Counted from the stretch's first letter, positions 32,983-43,925 are shown. The stretch is 64,000 nucleotides of DNA from Isoetes taiwanensis (GCA_021234155.1 JAJEKV010000114.1:1191654-1255653); one strand, 5' to 3'. Program-made: numbers and translations. The notes: a model not told the origin generated them from the sequence alone.

Positions 32983-33243
32983 TTAATTTGAAAATTTATT
33001 TGGCGGACGACTGCCATAGCCATCCTCTGCAATTAGAGGATGCCCTTTCTTATCAAATCCATGCATAAAGAATACTCCAAATTTCTGCCTCCAAAACAGA
33101 GTATTCTTCAGCATTTTATACGCAGAATCCACCTTGCAATATCTGGCATGCAAAAACTTGAGAAGAATTGTATCGGTCCTGGGATCCTCTTTGCTGGCAA
33201 ACCTGCTCTTTGGACAAAAATTATACAGGATGCCAGGTTTCAA
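32983..33243 (-). pseudogene. Patellin / Sec14-like (CRAL-TRIO N-terminal) fragment
   Basis: The frame reads DPRTDTILLKFLHARYCKVD and SAYKMLKNTLFWRQKFGV, the hallmark of the CRAL-TRIO N-terminal helix region (D-x-LLKFLRAR-x-(F/Y)KV-x-x-A-x-x-ML-x-x-x-x-x-WR). It continues FFMHGFDKKGHPLI, resembling the patellin segment with DxxGHP at the start of the lipid-binding domain. The acidic linker between these blocks is missing, and the frame ends after YGSRPPNKFSN. It is a truncated relic. Patellin is favoured over other Sec14 proteins by the MLKNTxxWR wording; moderately sure. Confidence 0.7.
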
Positions 33244-33249
33244 TGGATT

Positions 33250-35080
33250 TCAGAGATAAATATCAAGAAGTATGCTACTATGTGTACGAACCTTAACCTT
33301 ATGCATTTCTGTGAAAATGCATGATTAGAACAATATTTTCTGACTACAAACTTATGGGGCAGCAAGCAATGCCATGTGTTAGACTATGTGATTTTTCTTA
33401 GACTATGTGATCTTTCTTAGACTATGTGACATCTTTCTACTAGCACAATCAGGCTGTCCTTATTCTATTATTTACTATAAAGTATTCCATTCCGTTTGTC
33501 TATTTTCGACTATTTCCAGTAAGATACATCTTGGAATATTTATGCTTTTCTTTCTAATTCCTTTTCGTTTTTGTTGCAGGGATTAGCAAGCATGCTATCA
33601 ATATGCAGAACGCTCTCCAAAATTGCGGTTTAAAAGTGATATGTCTGTTTATGGGCCAGAGTTAAACCTCTCTTTATTTGAGTCCTCCTCTATTCCACTT
33701 GTGAGCACTCTTACATGTATAATAAGCAGGAGATTTACTCTTTTGTTTGATTAAGTCAACATAATTTTTTCGTGAACTGAGAGCGTGCTAATTCCAATCT
33801 AGCTTAGCCTATACATGACTTTTTGTTTTAGTAGCATTCAAGCGCCTCTTACTTCTACACTCTTTTTGCACTCTTTTTTCTATATGTGGTAAAATAATGC
33901 TTAAGTTCATAGGGATGATTGAAGTTTTTGATCCCTTGAAAGACATGTATGTTGACTACCTAGGGAGAAAGGATCAATGGCTTCACATTATGTATATAAT
34001 CAGTTGAATTCTGATTCTTTTTACCATTTCATTGCTGACCACTATTCTTCGTGAATTATGGAACAACCTAGAGGAAGGGCTATTATGATCTTCAGTTTCA
34101 TTGACATTCTGCATGAATATTACTATGAACCTTATTTTTTTCAAAAAAGTCATAACCAAATAAACCCCTAAATTATATAGTCATAGCTAGATACACGTTA
34201 AAACTATTGCAATGGGTTCGTCACCATGTTTTAGAGTGTACTATATTTGACTATGTTTGTTTTGGTGAAACTCAACAAATTCTTATAGCGTAAGTATATA
34301 TGTCAAGCATCAAACATGGAGGGCTCAAATTATGCCAAAAAGGTGAACAATCACATGTAAAGCCCACCAACGGTGGGCAATTTACTAGTGCTATGGATAT
34401 ACTTGAATATGCCATGAATGTCCCATGATTCTAACACGACAATGACCAATCGTTTACAACCCTTGACTAGAAACTATGAGAATGTATATAACCACTCTAC
34501 ACAGCATAAAAGAATATGCCTTCGGCGGGAACTAAGTATGAGTTTGTGGTATATTGTAGTATATACTAGTGTAACATGATATTAATGTATTTCTGGGACT
34601 TGAAATACGATACAATAGAATCCAATTAAGAGGGGTGACAGACAGCATTGAAGGAAATAGGGGGTGGCGACAGCCAGAAAGAGCATTCAAGTTTGTTCAG
34701 GCCTGACGGGAAGCACCACACTGCAACAAGGACAACGGGGCGAAGACCAAAAGGAGCAAGAAGGGATAGCTGGAGCGAGCTTAGGGCCGAAAGCTGGAAT
34801 AATTTAGGCCTGAATCTGCAGGCGCAAGAATGCGAAAATACATGAAAGCTCTGCGAATTTAGGGCTTCAGAGGAGGTAATAAAGGGGAAGGCCATATGGG
34901 TCTGAGCGTAAATTTAATGGCCGCACATGGAAGGCCATGCAGATACGGTGTGGCGATGGGAGCTTGAGCTGGACGCGAAAGCAGTGGGAATTATATGTAA
35001 TAAAAATCGTATGGATATACAGGCTACTTAAAGGGAGGGAAGGGAAGGAGCAGAAAGAGCAAGCAAGTTTGAGGGAGAGT
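33250..35080. other. No gene recognised
   Basis: AT-rich sequence apart from the Helitron end. A 65-codon frame at 34648-34845 has no recognisable domain. 34900-35104 is the upstream region of the PDF1-like gene and has no strong TATA box (TAATAAAAAT at about 35000 is the closest). Confidence 0.4.
34361..34388 (+). mobile_element. Helitron-type 3' terminus (plus strand)
   Basis: Hairpin GCCCACC-AAC-GGTGGGC (34362-34378), six bases, then CTAG (34385-34388) and T: the same architecture as the ends at 14600 and 57144 but with a different stem. About 60 bases upstream, ATCAAACATGGAGGGC repeats a word found at 31974-31989, suggesting related internal sequence. Its 5' end is not certain (25768 is one candidate). 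Confidence 0.6.
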
Positions 35081-35104
35081 GTTAGAGGTTCAAGAGGGTG
35101 AGAT

Positions 35105-35550
35105 ATGGCGGCCAGATTTGCTCTGTTTTTGTGTCTATGCGTAGTGTGTTATACGTTTGCAAGTGATGAGGTTTTTGGTGAGGAGAAGAGCTATGCAAGC
35201 GGCAGCCCAAGCTCGGGGTCTTCCCCGAGCTCTGGAAGCTCTCCAACGTATGGCTCCCCGAGCTCAGGGAGTTCTCCGAGCTATGGCTCCCCGAGCTCGG
35301 GAGGGTCTCCTGTTTCTGGGTCTTCCCCGAGCTCTGGATCCCCCGGATATGGCTCCACCCCCACTTACGGCTCCCCAAGCTCTGGCTCCTCCCCAAGCTC
35401 CGGCAGCTCCCCTGTAGGAGGCACTCCTTCCGGCGATGTTCCCGTAGGAGACACCCCTGTTGGCGGCATTCCTGATAGCCCCTCCACTGGCGATGCACCC
35501 GCAGGCGGATCTCCCACTGGCACAGGCTCGGGATGCCCCAGTAGCTGCGA
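35105..35550 (+). CDS. PDF1-like secreted protein, exon 1
   Basis: ATG at 35105 follows a purine-rich leader. Residues 1-20 (MAARFALFLCLCVVCYTFAS) form a clear secretory signal peptide. A ~125-residue low-complexity domain follows, built of Gly/Ser/Pro words (SSGSSPSSGSSP, YGSPSSG), then GGTPSGDVPVGDTPVGG, ending in a Cys pair region (CPSSC). The exon ends at GCTGCGA before GTAAGA. In angiosperm PROTODERMAL FACTOR 1 the first domain is Pro-rich and cell-wall directed; here it is Ser/Gly-rich with Pro every few residues. Epidermal, extracellular function is inferred from the family and is not shown by the sequence. Confidence 0.85.
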
Positions 35551-35684
35551 GTAAGATGCAAATTTTTTTTAAATATTTCATGAACTTTTTATTTGACATT
35601 ACTTTTTCAAATATTTTATCAACTTTTTATTTGACATTAAACTAGTTTTTTAAATATTGTATGACCTGGCTGTTGGTTTTGTAG

Positions 35685-36024
35685 TTTCTGGGCAGCCCAC
35701 ACCAACAGTTGGCCGCAGATCCTCTCGTTCCTGACAACAGTGGCGAACGTATTCGGCGGAATGTCGCAGAACATATTCGGGCAGAGTACGACATTGGGGC
35801 AGGCGGTGGCGAGCCGAGGGAGCGATCCATACCAGCAGCTGCTCCGCCACGGCACCGCCTCCCTCCTCAACTCCTACACCGTCCGCCATTTCGCCTACAC
35901 CCCTGAGGCCGTCAAGTCCCACTTCAACGCCGCCCTCGTCTCCAAACAGGCTGCCGCCGTCCAGGCTTCCAAGTTCGCCAATGCTAACCGTGGCTATGGC
36001 TCCCTCAACACCGCTTGCTTCTAA
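35685..36024 (+). CDS. PDF1-like secreted protein, exon 2 (conserved C-terminal domain)
   Basis: The acceptor is GGTTTTGTAG; joining to exon 1 in phase 2 gives CDFWAAHTNSWPQIL, the start of the conserved PDF1 domain (CxxW/FxxH-P/T-xxxxxIL). Next come TTVANVFGG, GQAVASRG and LLRHGTASLLNSYTVRHFAY, the strongest family block (x-G-TASxLNS). TPEAVKSHFNAALVSKQAAA and QASKFANANRGYGSLNTACF end the protein at TAA 36022-36024. The two exons encode about 261 residues, within the usual family size, with no frame damage. It is the most credible intact host gene of the window. Confidence 0.85.
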
Positions 36025-36183
36025 TCCTCTCCCCTTTTATCTACCCTTTTTTGCTTTCGTCGCTTACTTGTCTAACTTTTCTTTTTAATTCATTCCTAAT
36101 TGGATCTTTTGTTTTCTTCACTGTGCATTTGTACACTCTACGTAGGACCTTTTTTTTTCATGTTCTGTCTCTTCCTTTCGCAC

Positions 36184-36189
36184 AATAAA
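36184..36189 (+). terminator. Poly(A) signal of the PDF1-like gene
   Basis: AATAAA 160 bases after the stop codon, the first canonical signal downstream. The cleavage site is not visible from sequence alone. Confidence 0.5.
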
Positions 36190-36837
36190 CACTTCCAAGG
36201 AAGTTATTGCGTGATTTGGATTTGAAGGACATCTTCCACTACTTATGCAGTTTTTTTTATGTAGTTGCACATCTCATTACTCAACATGACTGACATAGTA
36301 CACTTTCACTTTAATGTCCCTTTCTAACTATTTACTCTTTGCCTACACATTTAATTTTGGTACATCTAGTACGAACGATCTCATCAACACCTTTTTGTAC
36401 ATGTTCTTGTCCATTTCAACGTCTACCAAAAGGAACCTACACAATGCCAAAGTCTAATGTAAGTAGATGCTTTTTATATAGTAAGCCTTTTATCGTGTCT
36501 ATATATAATTTATATCCACAAAAGCAATTCAATTCTGTAAAATCATAGATCTTAGGAATTTATCACGATCTAATCGTTCATAGCTGTTCTCGAGGGTTCT
36601 TTTGCATAACCAGCTCTAAGAGGAGGTTAACCTCCTCATCAACAATTCTGATAACACTAACTGTTTTGTAGTTCTCGCCTTGATAAAAAATGCACGATAA
36701 TAACATACTCGTGTACAAAAATACAAAACAAGAAACCTTAGGATGGAAGAATTTTGTTGCTCAAAATTACCTTTTACCTTTGAAGCCCAAACTAAGATGT
36801 AAGAATTTTGTTACTCAAATTTACCTTGTATGCTTGT

Positions 36838-36897
36838 TTTGGCTATGGGTATGGCTATGGCTATAGCTATGGTTATGTGTTATGGCTATGGCATGCC
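36838..36897. repeat. (GGCTAT)n microsatellite-like run
   Basis: About nine units of GGCTAT/GGTTAT with variants. The surrounding 36190-37020 contains no gene. Confidence 0.7.
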
Positions 36898-37097
36898 CAA
36901 GATGTAATGATGATGTTTGAATGGTGGCTGAGGTTTATTGCAATTTGAGAATCTGAATTGCCTCATCATAATGCTTGAATGCTCTTTGAATGTGATTTTA
37001 GGTGGTCATATTTTCAACCACATGGGCAAGTGACCTTACTATATGAGGTGACCTTACCATATCAACCTTACCATATATATCACTATCACTATCACTA

Positions 37098-38908
37098 ATA
37101 TATATACACGTATTAGATGTGTGATTTTGTCATCCCATGGGCATGTTCATAGAGATTCATCCCAGCCGTCCAATCACAAAATAGAAGGCCAGGATAATGC
37201 CACCTCATTGGGGTGTATGGATGGCCATGATGAGCATGCATGGGCATGCATGGGGGCATGCACCATGTCCCTGAACCGTTGGATCGAAAGGGGAGGATAA
37301 ATCCTAGCCCTTGATTTTTTGTGAGGAAGGTGCAAGGAAGATGCCAAAAGATAAATTTGGTGTAGCAAATCTCAACCGTTAGATCAAAAGGTGAGGATAA
37401 ATCCTTGCCATTAACTTTTTAATATTAAATTGGATTTTTTTTTTTAAAGGAGGTGAGGTGTCATGCTCATTAATAAAGAGGAAGTGAGGTGGCAAAGCAT
37501 TTATGAATAGACTTTCTAGGAAGCTTCCTTCCTTAATAATCGCTTCAAAGGCACGTAGTTTTTGCAGGAGAGGGTCGGCAAGCCGGGACCCACGCCATTG
37601 ATTCCTCTCGTCGAGAGCTTTTCAATGAGTTGTGCTTTGCCGATATTTTGTCGCAGTTGGAGCCAACATTATCAAATACTAAGAATCTTCTTGGAATCTT
37701 CGAGTTTCAAGGAATCTATGGTTTTGAGGGAATCTAGGAGAATCTCTATAGGATCTTAAAGAATCCAGAGGAGTATCATGAGAATCTTAGAGAATCTATG
37801 GGAATCTCAATAGAGCATCTTTGAGAATTTAGTAATCTTCATGGAATCTTGGAGAATCTAAGAGAATTTTAGAGAATCTAGAGGAATCTTGAGGTATTAA
37901 TTCGGAATCTAGAGGAATCTTTAGAGAATCTTAGGGAGTCTCAAACAAACCTTTGGAAATATAGGAGAATCTAAAAGAATGTTCATGAAATCTTTAAGAA
38001 TATAATATATACACGTATTAGATGTGTGATTTTGTCATCCCATGGGCATGTTCATAGAGATTCATCCCAGCCGTCCAATCACAAAATAGAAGGCCAGGAT
38101 AATGCCACCTCATTGGGGTGTATGGATGGCCATGATGAGCATGCATGGGCATGCATGGGGGCATGCACCATGTCCCTGAACCGTTGGATCGAAAGGGGAG
38201 GATAAATCCTAGCCCTTGATTTTTTGTGAGGAAGGTGCAAGGAAGATGCCAAAAGATAAATTTGGTGTAGCAAATCTCAACCGTTAGATCAAAAGGTGAG
38301 GATAAATCCTTGCCATTAACTTTTTAATATTAAATTGGATTTTTTTTTTTAAAGGAGGTGAGGTGTCATGCTCATTAATAAAGAGGAAGTGAGGTGGCAA
38401 AGCATTTATGAATAGACTTTCTAGGAAGCTTCCTTCTGTGTAATCGCCTTCAAAGGCACGTAGTTTGCAGTAGAGGGGTCGGCTGAAGCTGGGACCCACG
38501 CCATTGGATTCCTCTCGTCGAGAGCTTTTCAATGAGTAGTGCTTTGCCGATATTTTGTCGCAGTTGGAGCCAACATTATCAAATACTAAGAATCTTCTTG
38601 GAATCTTCGAGTTTCAAGGAATCTATGGTTTTGAGGGAATCTAGGAGAATCTCTATAGGATCTTAAAGAATCCAGAGGAGTATCATGAGAATCTTAGAGA
38701 ATCTATGGGAATCTCAATAGAGCATCTTTGAGAATTTAGTAATCTTCATGGAATCTTGGAGAATCTAAGAGAATTTTAGAGAATCTAGAGGAATCTTGAG
38801 GTATTAATTCGGAATCTAGAGGAATCTTTAGACAATCTTAGGGAGTCTCAAACAAACCTTTGGAAATATAGGAGAATCTAAAAGAATGTTCATGAAATCT
38901 TTAAGAAT
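37098..38908. repeat. 905 bp tandem duplication
   Basis: ATATACACGTATTAGATGTG at about 37100 recurs at about 38005, and similarity continues for the whole 905 bases to CATGAAATCTTTAAGAAT. Nearly identical by eye except for a small block (37530-37600 versus 38435-38505) with several indels. Both copies include the start of the GAATCT array and an identical 64-codon minus-strand frame without recognised function. High identity implies a recent event. Confidence 0.9.
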
Positions 38909-39560
38909 CTATGGGAATCTAGATGGAATCTTGGAGAATCTTAGAGAATTTAAGAGAATTTTCATAGAATCTTGCGGAATCTAGAGGAATCATGGGATAA
39001 TCTTTGGGAACCTAGGGGAATCTTCATAGGATCTTGGAGAATCTAGAGGAGTCTCAATAGAATCTTAGGGATTCTAGGGGAATCTTTATAGAATCTTGGA
39101 AAACCTAAGAGAATCTACATGAAAACTTGGAAAATCTAGAGGAATCTTGAGATAATCTTAGAAAATCTCGGGGAATCTCAAGAGAATCTTAGGAAATCTA
39201 GGGGATTCTAAGGAAATATTTATAAAATCTTTGAGAGTCGAGAGGAATCTTGATAGAATCTTAGAGATTCTAGGGGAATCTTCATAAAATCTACGGGAAT
39301 TAAAGAGAATCTACATAGAATATTGCAAAATCTAAAGGAACCTTGAGATAATCTTTAGAAATCTAGGGGAATCTTTGTAGAATCTTAAGAATTTAGGGGA
39401 ATCTTTCACGCTGGGTGTGTTTTGAAGGGGAATCTTTCTTGCTAGGTGTGTTTTTCATGGAATCTTGAAGAGTCTAGGGGAACTTTCATAGAATCAAAAG
39501 GAATCTAGGGGAATTTTAAAAATCTCTGAGAATCTAAAGGAATTTTAAAAATCATTGATA
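37680..39560. repeat. Degenerate GAATCT array (~1.9 kb)
   Basis: Dozens of GAATCT words, spaced mostly 10-16 bases, in phrases such as GGAATCTTGGAGAATCTA. The array covers the end of both copies of the 905 bp duplication and continues past it. A second small cluster lies at 45120-45260. The spacing is irregular, so it resembles an eroded short-period satellite. Confidence 0.85.
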
Positions 39561-39650
39561 GTACAAAGACTTGTATATATATATGAGAGGTGACCTTACC
39601 ATATTCTCCTGCCATATCACGATGTAGGTGACCTTACCATATTCTCCTTA

Positions 39651-40659
39651 CCTTAACGTCCTTGGCCTCTGCATTTAGCCGTAGGATTAAATCCCAACCG
39701 TCGATTTCAAGAAGTTATACCCAGTAACACATGTGGCCCAATCTGTTATGGCCATAACATAGATGTTATGTCCATAACATCCTCTGTTGCCACGTGCTAT
39801 TTTTTCTGGGCTGCACTCTGCCGTGGTAGATCGCAAAAGGCCGCCATAGCCAGGCCTCCGGCCTCCATAGCCAGACCTCCAAGCCATAGCCAGACCTCTA
39901 GGCGGCCTCCAGGCGGCTTCTGGTGTATTTTTTCCCGATTTTAAAGTTCCAATCCGGTGTGGCAGCTTCTAGCAGCCAGAGCTATGCAGCAAGCAACCAC
40001 CGCAGCTCCAGATCCGATTCACTTGTGCAAATCGACTCCCCTGCCTGTTTAAATCCGAATCCCCTGCTTTTAGCCTAATGCACGTTTGCATGATCCCCTG
40101 CTTTTAGCTCTAATGCACGTTTGATCTGATCCAAATGATCTTGCCTCATTTTCTTGTTCTTCATCATCTGTGGCGTCAGATTGCAGACCCAACAAAGCAA
40201 AGCGACACTGGTTTCTTGTAGGCAAATGGATAAGATCTCATGCTACTTTCTATTTGCAGCCATGGGCAGATTGTGCAGAGCAGGCATGGCCATGGAGCGA
40301 ATAGGTGAGCCGTCTTCCTTCTTGTTTGTGATTGTGGCTTGTCTCGGACAAGAGGAGCAGCATGCAGGTTGCGGATTTATGCTGTAGCGGCAAAGCCATA
40401 GCCAGAGTTTCAAGCATGGCCATCGGGGAGAACTCAAGATATTTGGTTTTGTCCGGCATTTGTGCTGCTTGTGCAGCTCCCTGCTCTCGCTGCCTCACAT
40501 CTTCCATGTTCCGTTTTGAAAACAGAGAAAACAGAGACATTTTACAAGACTTACATTTGGTTTATTTTTCTTGGTTTATTTTTCTTGCCGGAATGCAGTG
40601 CAGGCTGCCAAGCTTGGCTATGGCGGCTCTGCCAAATGCCTCGGCCAAGGACGTTAAGG
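39651..40659. mobile_element. 1.0 kb element with inverted ends
   Basis: CCTTAACGTCCTTGGCC (39651-39667) and its exact reverse complement (40643-40659); similarity extends to GCATTT/AAATGC ten bases further in. The inside holds repeated CATAGCCAGACCTCC words near 39840-39900 and no recognised transposase, so it would be non-autonomous. No target-site duplication was found. Superfamily unknown. Confidence 0.55.
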
Positions 40660-40661
40660 TC

Positions 40662-40750
40662 GATAACGTCCTCCCCTCGGAGTTATGGGCCAGAAAAATG
40701 GCCACTCGGCCATTTTCCTGGCCCATAACTCCTCGGGAGAGGACGTTATC
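40662..40750. repeat. Hairpin with ~42 bp arms and 4 b loop
   Basis: Left arm 40662-40703 (GATAACGTCCTC ... AGTTATGGGCC ... ATGGCC) pairs with 40708-40750, with one mismatch in the inner 23 pairs and a small irregularity around CCCTCGG/CCTCGGGA; the loop is ACTC. Its outer bases resemble the inverted ends of the neighbouring element (TAACGTCCT). It could be a small foldback element or a small-RNA precursor. Confidence 0.85.
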
Positions 40751-41107
40751 TACCCCATATCAGGAGGTGACCTTACCATATTCTCCTTACCATATCGGGA
40801 TGCTTTGCTTTGATGAATCTTGGAATTGTCAACATATTAAGTGACCTTACCATATCACATCCTCGAATCTTGGAATATATTGCTAACAAATCCATAAAGA
40901 TCTTACCATCAAGTGCCCTTATATATCAAGATGATTTTCTAAAACTTGGCATATATTGCTAATAAATAAGCAATAGGTATATTTGAGTCATTACATCATT
41001 AAATAAGCAATTGTATATTTGAGTCATATTTTTTTTTTCATAGCAGCGCATCCTTCCTTCTTGCGCAATTTTAATTCGCTCCTTAACCTTGCGAACTCCA
41101 ATCAACA

Positions 41108-42684
41108 ATGAACACCTACGTACCCCCCTACCCAAACCCCCACCTGGATGGAGACACCCCTCAAGCCACAGCCCAAGCCCAGGCCCATGCCTAGTCCTCG
41201 ACTAATGCCCAGGCATGCCCCCAAGCTGCCGGGCTCAGACAGGACGACACTGCCCAGAAGAATCAAGCAAATGCCCCCACACGAAAACAACTTTGACCAG
41301 ATGGCAAGACTAAGGGAGAGGCCACTTTCATGAGGAGAGAGAGGCACGGGCGAAGGCCCAATCAGCCAGATCGATCCGAGAGGAGATTGATTGTTGTTCA
41401 GATCTGACAGCAGAACAGGCACAAACGATGGCCTTGAAACAACTGGAGGCAGGAATTGCATACATTAGGACCGAATTATAAATCTGGCAGAAGAGATCCA
41501 GCCCTTGGTGCCCCATATTCTCAGAAGACAACTGGCAGCAAAGAGGCAACGGATTGCAGAGATGGAGACCCGCACACAACAACTAGAAGATGGCATCCGT
41601 TTGGCACATTTCGAAATACAACAGCAGAAGCAAGATCTAGTGGACCTGCGGACTCGTGTGGACTCCCTCTCCGCCATCATAGAGACCATGACGCAAGATA
41701 GGCAGCAGCTGACTAGGAGACAATGGCAACCATCTCTCGCCTCCAATCAGAAGTCGCGGTGGCCGTCACCACCATGTGAAGCGTCTAGACGGCCTTTCAA
41801 GCAAGCCAATCGAAGTTGAGAGTGCTTTAGAGGAAGGCCGAGACACGAGACCAGAAGTTGCAGGAGCTCCAGACAACCATCGCCCAGCAAGGTAAGGGCC
41901 TCCATGCGAAAGCCCACGAACAATTGTGGTAATGCACGCATGAATTGGCAAGGCAACGACAATTCCAGCACTGAGCTCCCGACTACAGAGAGCAGAGGCC
42001 AAAACACAAGACATGACAGATCCACATACCGGCAGCCTGCAAGATGCCAACCAGGATGGCCCACCGCTGCATCATCAAGCGGCCCCATGCCACCACCATC
42101 CCACCACAGGCCACAACCCATCGCACGTCGCAAACAGCGTATGTTGCAATAGCCAGCATGGGCCCAACCACTTCGGAGCTGCAGGAGCGAAGACGCAGGT
42201 GCCACAATGTGGTGGTGCGCGGCTTGACAGAGGAGGCAGGAGAGCACCTCATCGACCGACTGCAGACACAGATCTTGGCCAGGGTGACATTTCACACGCC
42301 GATACATATTGTTAGGGCGACACGCCATGGAGCCCAGCGCCCTGACCATCCCCAAGTGGTCACCTTCACAGTCAGGGATGCACAAGAGCGAGCAGCCATC
42401 TTGTGCCAAGGCATGCAATTGAAGGGAACTGTACTGTATGTGGACTGGGATCTGACTCCGGCACAACAGGAGGACCACAGGCATGAGTTGGAGAAAGTCA
42501 AAAGTGTTCGCAAACAGGAAGGGGTAGCAGGGCTGGTCCAGGTAAGGATGCAGATCTCAGGCCACCAAATACGGATGCAGGCACCCCAAACCCTCAAGGC
42601 CCTTCTGCTGCGACCCCAGTTGCACCTCCTGCTACAATGGCCTCACCTGCCACTCCCAACATGCCACATGCCGCCTCCACCTTA
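41108..42684 (+). pseudogene. LINE B ORF1 (coiled coil plus L1-ORF1p-like RNA-binding region)
   Basis: The N-terminal part is Pro/Gln-rich (TPQATAQAQAHA, stop). 41505-41819 has a coiled coil (RIAEMETRTQQLEDGI, LVDLRTRVDSLSAIIETM). 42170-42480 has NVVVRGLTEEAGEHLIDRLQ, IHIVRATRHGAQRPDH, VVTFTVRDAQERAAIL and GTVLYVDWDLTPAQQE. Order and wording resemble L1-type ORF1 proteins, which bind the element RNA. Stops and frame changes separate the parts. Copy C carries the same region (HISRVARHGAQRPGRD). Confidence 0.7.
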
Positions 42685-42747
42685 ACCAACACCCCCTGCG
42701 CTGCCACTGCCAAACCTACTGCCGCAGCTCCTGCCAGCAAATAGAGA

Positions 42748-43364
42748 TTGTGCCTGCGCATGGTCTCTTGGAATTGTCGGGGCTTCCCATGGCAGAAGGG
42801 AGACAGTCTCAACCTGGTTGCCACCGATATGGACCTCATCTTCCTCATGGAAACATGGGAGCATGCTGGACATAGACTGCCCGACTTGCCAGGATACCAT
42901 CGTTACTCCGTCTTCAATGAATGCGTAGGAAAGCATGGAGGGGTCGCCTGCTTCTACCGAAAAGCCCTGGCACAATCAGTTTTTCGGTGCAAGACAGACA
43001 AAGATAACATGTACTTGCGGGTGCGCGTGCAGAATTGCGGTGGTAGCCCTCTCTTTGTGGCGGCCTGCAACTTCCCACATGCCAAGAGCAATTTCTATCA
43101 CAACCATCCGGATGTGGATAGGTTGGAGCCCTATGTCGATCTATACGATGACATACAACAACACAAGCAAGAAGGTAGTGTCATGCTCGTTGGAGACTTC
43201 AATGCCTGCTACAGAACAACCGATGAGATTTGACCCTCTGACAGATGATGTGTTGCATTCAAAAGGAGCTTGGCCACGAGCATCAGCTGACATTCAGGTC
43301 TCGCGATATTGGAGGCAGCTGTTGCTGCTCTGTATTACCTTTGACCTAGTGATTTGTAATGGAC
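42748..43364 (+). pseudogene. LINE B ORF2, APE-type endonuclease N-terminal half
   Basis: MVSWNCRGFPWQKGDSLNLV (metal-binding Asn of the SWNxRG motif), DLIFLMETWEHAG (catalytic Glu in LxET), GGVACFYRK and VMLVGDFNAC (GDFN motif). A frame change at about 43220 leads to FDPLTDDVLHSKGAWPRASA and LLLLCITFDLVICNG. The SDH end of the domain and all of the reverse transcriptase are absent. The first 160 residues are uninterrupted, so this piece is relatively young. Confidence 0.85.
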
Positions 43365-43704
43365 TAGCAGAGATGAGTTGCATAACAAATAGATTCTTGC
43401 AGAATAGTGAACACCTATAAAGAGGATGGAATACCCAGGTGTTGCACTCAATATTTACCTAAATTGTCGAATTGTATATGACTGAGAGCTTATGCAGATA
43501 CAAATATAAACACTTCAAGGACTTACTACATGTCAAATGTAAGTAGACTATAGTAAAATGAAGGGGAGATAAAGAGTCTAGAATTCTCCATTGGAATATA
43601 TCTAATAGGGGTTGATTCCCTTGCTGTTACCCTATATTTAATCCTCCAAATAAGCATGTAAGGACTCAGGCTACGAATAGGGACAAACCTAGAGCCATTA
43701 CTTT

Positions 43705-43925
43705 GCAGTGACATGGAATAGCAGAGCTACTTTGAACACAGGGGTCACCAGGCGTTTCATTAATTGGCAAAAACATGGAATGCCAAGGCTACCACGAGTT
43801 CCGTTAATTGGCAAATAACATCCAATAGCAAGGCTGTTAGCCATTTCATTACTTGATAAAGAACTTCCAACAGGAGAGCTACCACGCATTTCAACATCCA
43901 GAACCAGAGATACCAACCATTTCAA
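43705..43925. repeat. Degenerate ~45-60 bp tandem repeat, four units
   Basis: Units contain CATGGAATGCCAAGGCTACC, then CGTTAATTGGCAAA with changes (ACTTCCAACAGGAGAGCTACC in the last). From 43400 to 45120 no gene is supported apart from this. Confidence 0.55.

Larger units (their letters stand above)
37030..40860. repeat. Dispersed GTGACCTTACCATAT motif (at least six copies)
   Basis: Copies near 37030, 37050, 39586, 39628, 40767 and 40840. The longer form GGTGACCTTACCATATTCTC then CTTACC is shared by 39628 and 40767, which directly flank the inverted-end element at 39651-40659 and its hairpin. It is probably the local host repeat into which other elements went. Confidence 0.6.
41108..43400 (+). 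mobile_element. LINE copy B (ORF1 and endonuclease only; 3' part missing)
   Basis: Begins with the probable ORF1 start (MNTYVPPYPNPHLDGD at 41108) and carries ORF1 and the endonuclease part of ORF2, then loses homology near 43364 at LVICNG. No reverse transcriptase, 3' UTR or tail is present. Truncation of the 3' side is opposite to the usual 5' truncation of LINEs, so a later deletion is likely. Same family as copies A and C. Confidence 0.8.

Noticed and set aside
35082-35599. Long minus-strand frames opposite the PDF1-like exon
   Set aside because: Shadows of the low-complexity Gly/Ser/Pro coding repeat of the real gene.
37680-39560. Heat-shock-element array (GAAnnTTC)
   Set aside because: The repeated word is GAATCT in direct orientation; the alternating GAA/TTC pattern required for heat-shock elements is missing.
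40662-40750. miRNA gene
   Set aside because: Hairpin shape fits, but there is no evidence for a precise miRNA/miRNA* duplex, and near-perfect pairing over 42 bp is more typical of a foldback element; kept only as a hairpin.
42292-42484. Minus-strand frames over LINE B ORF1 (up to 245 residues)
   Set aside because: They oppose the clearly conserved ORF1 reading and have no recognisable domain.
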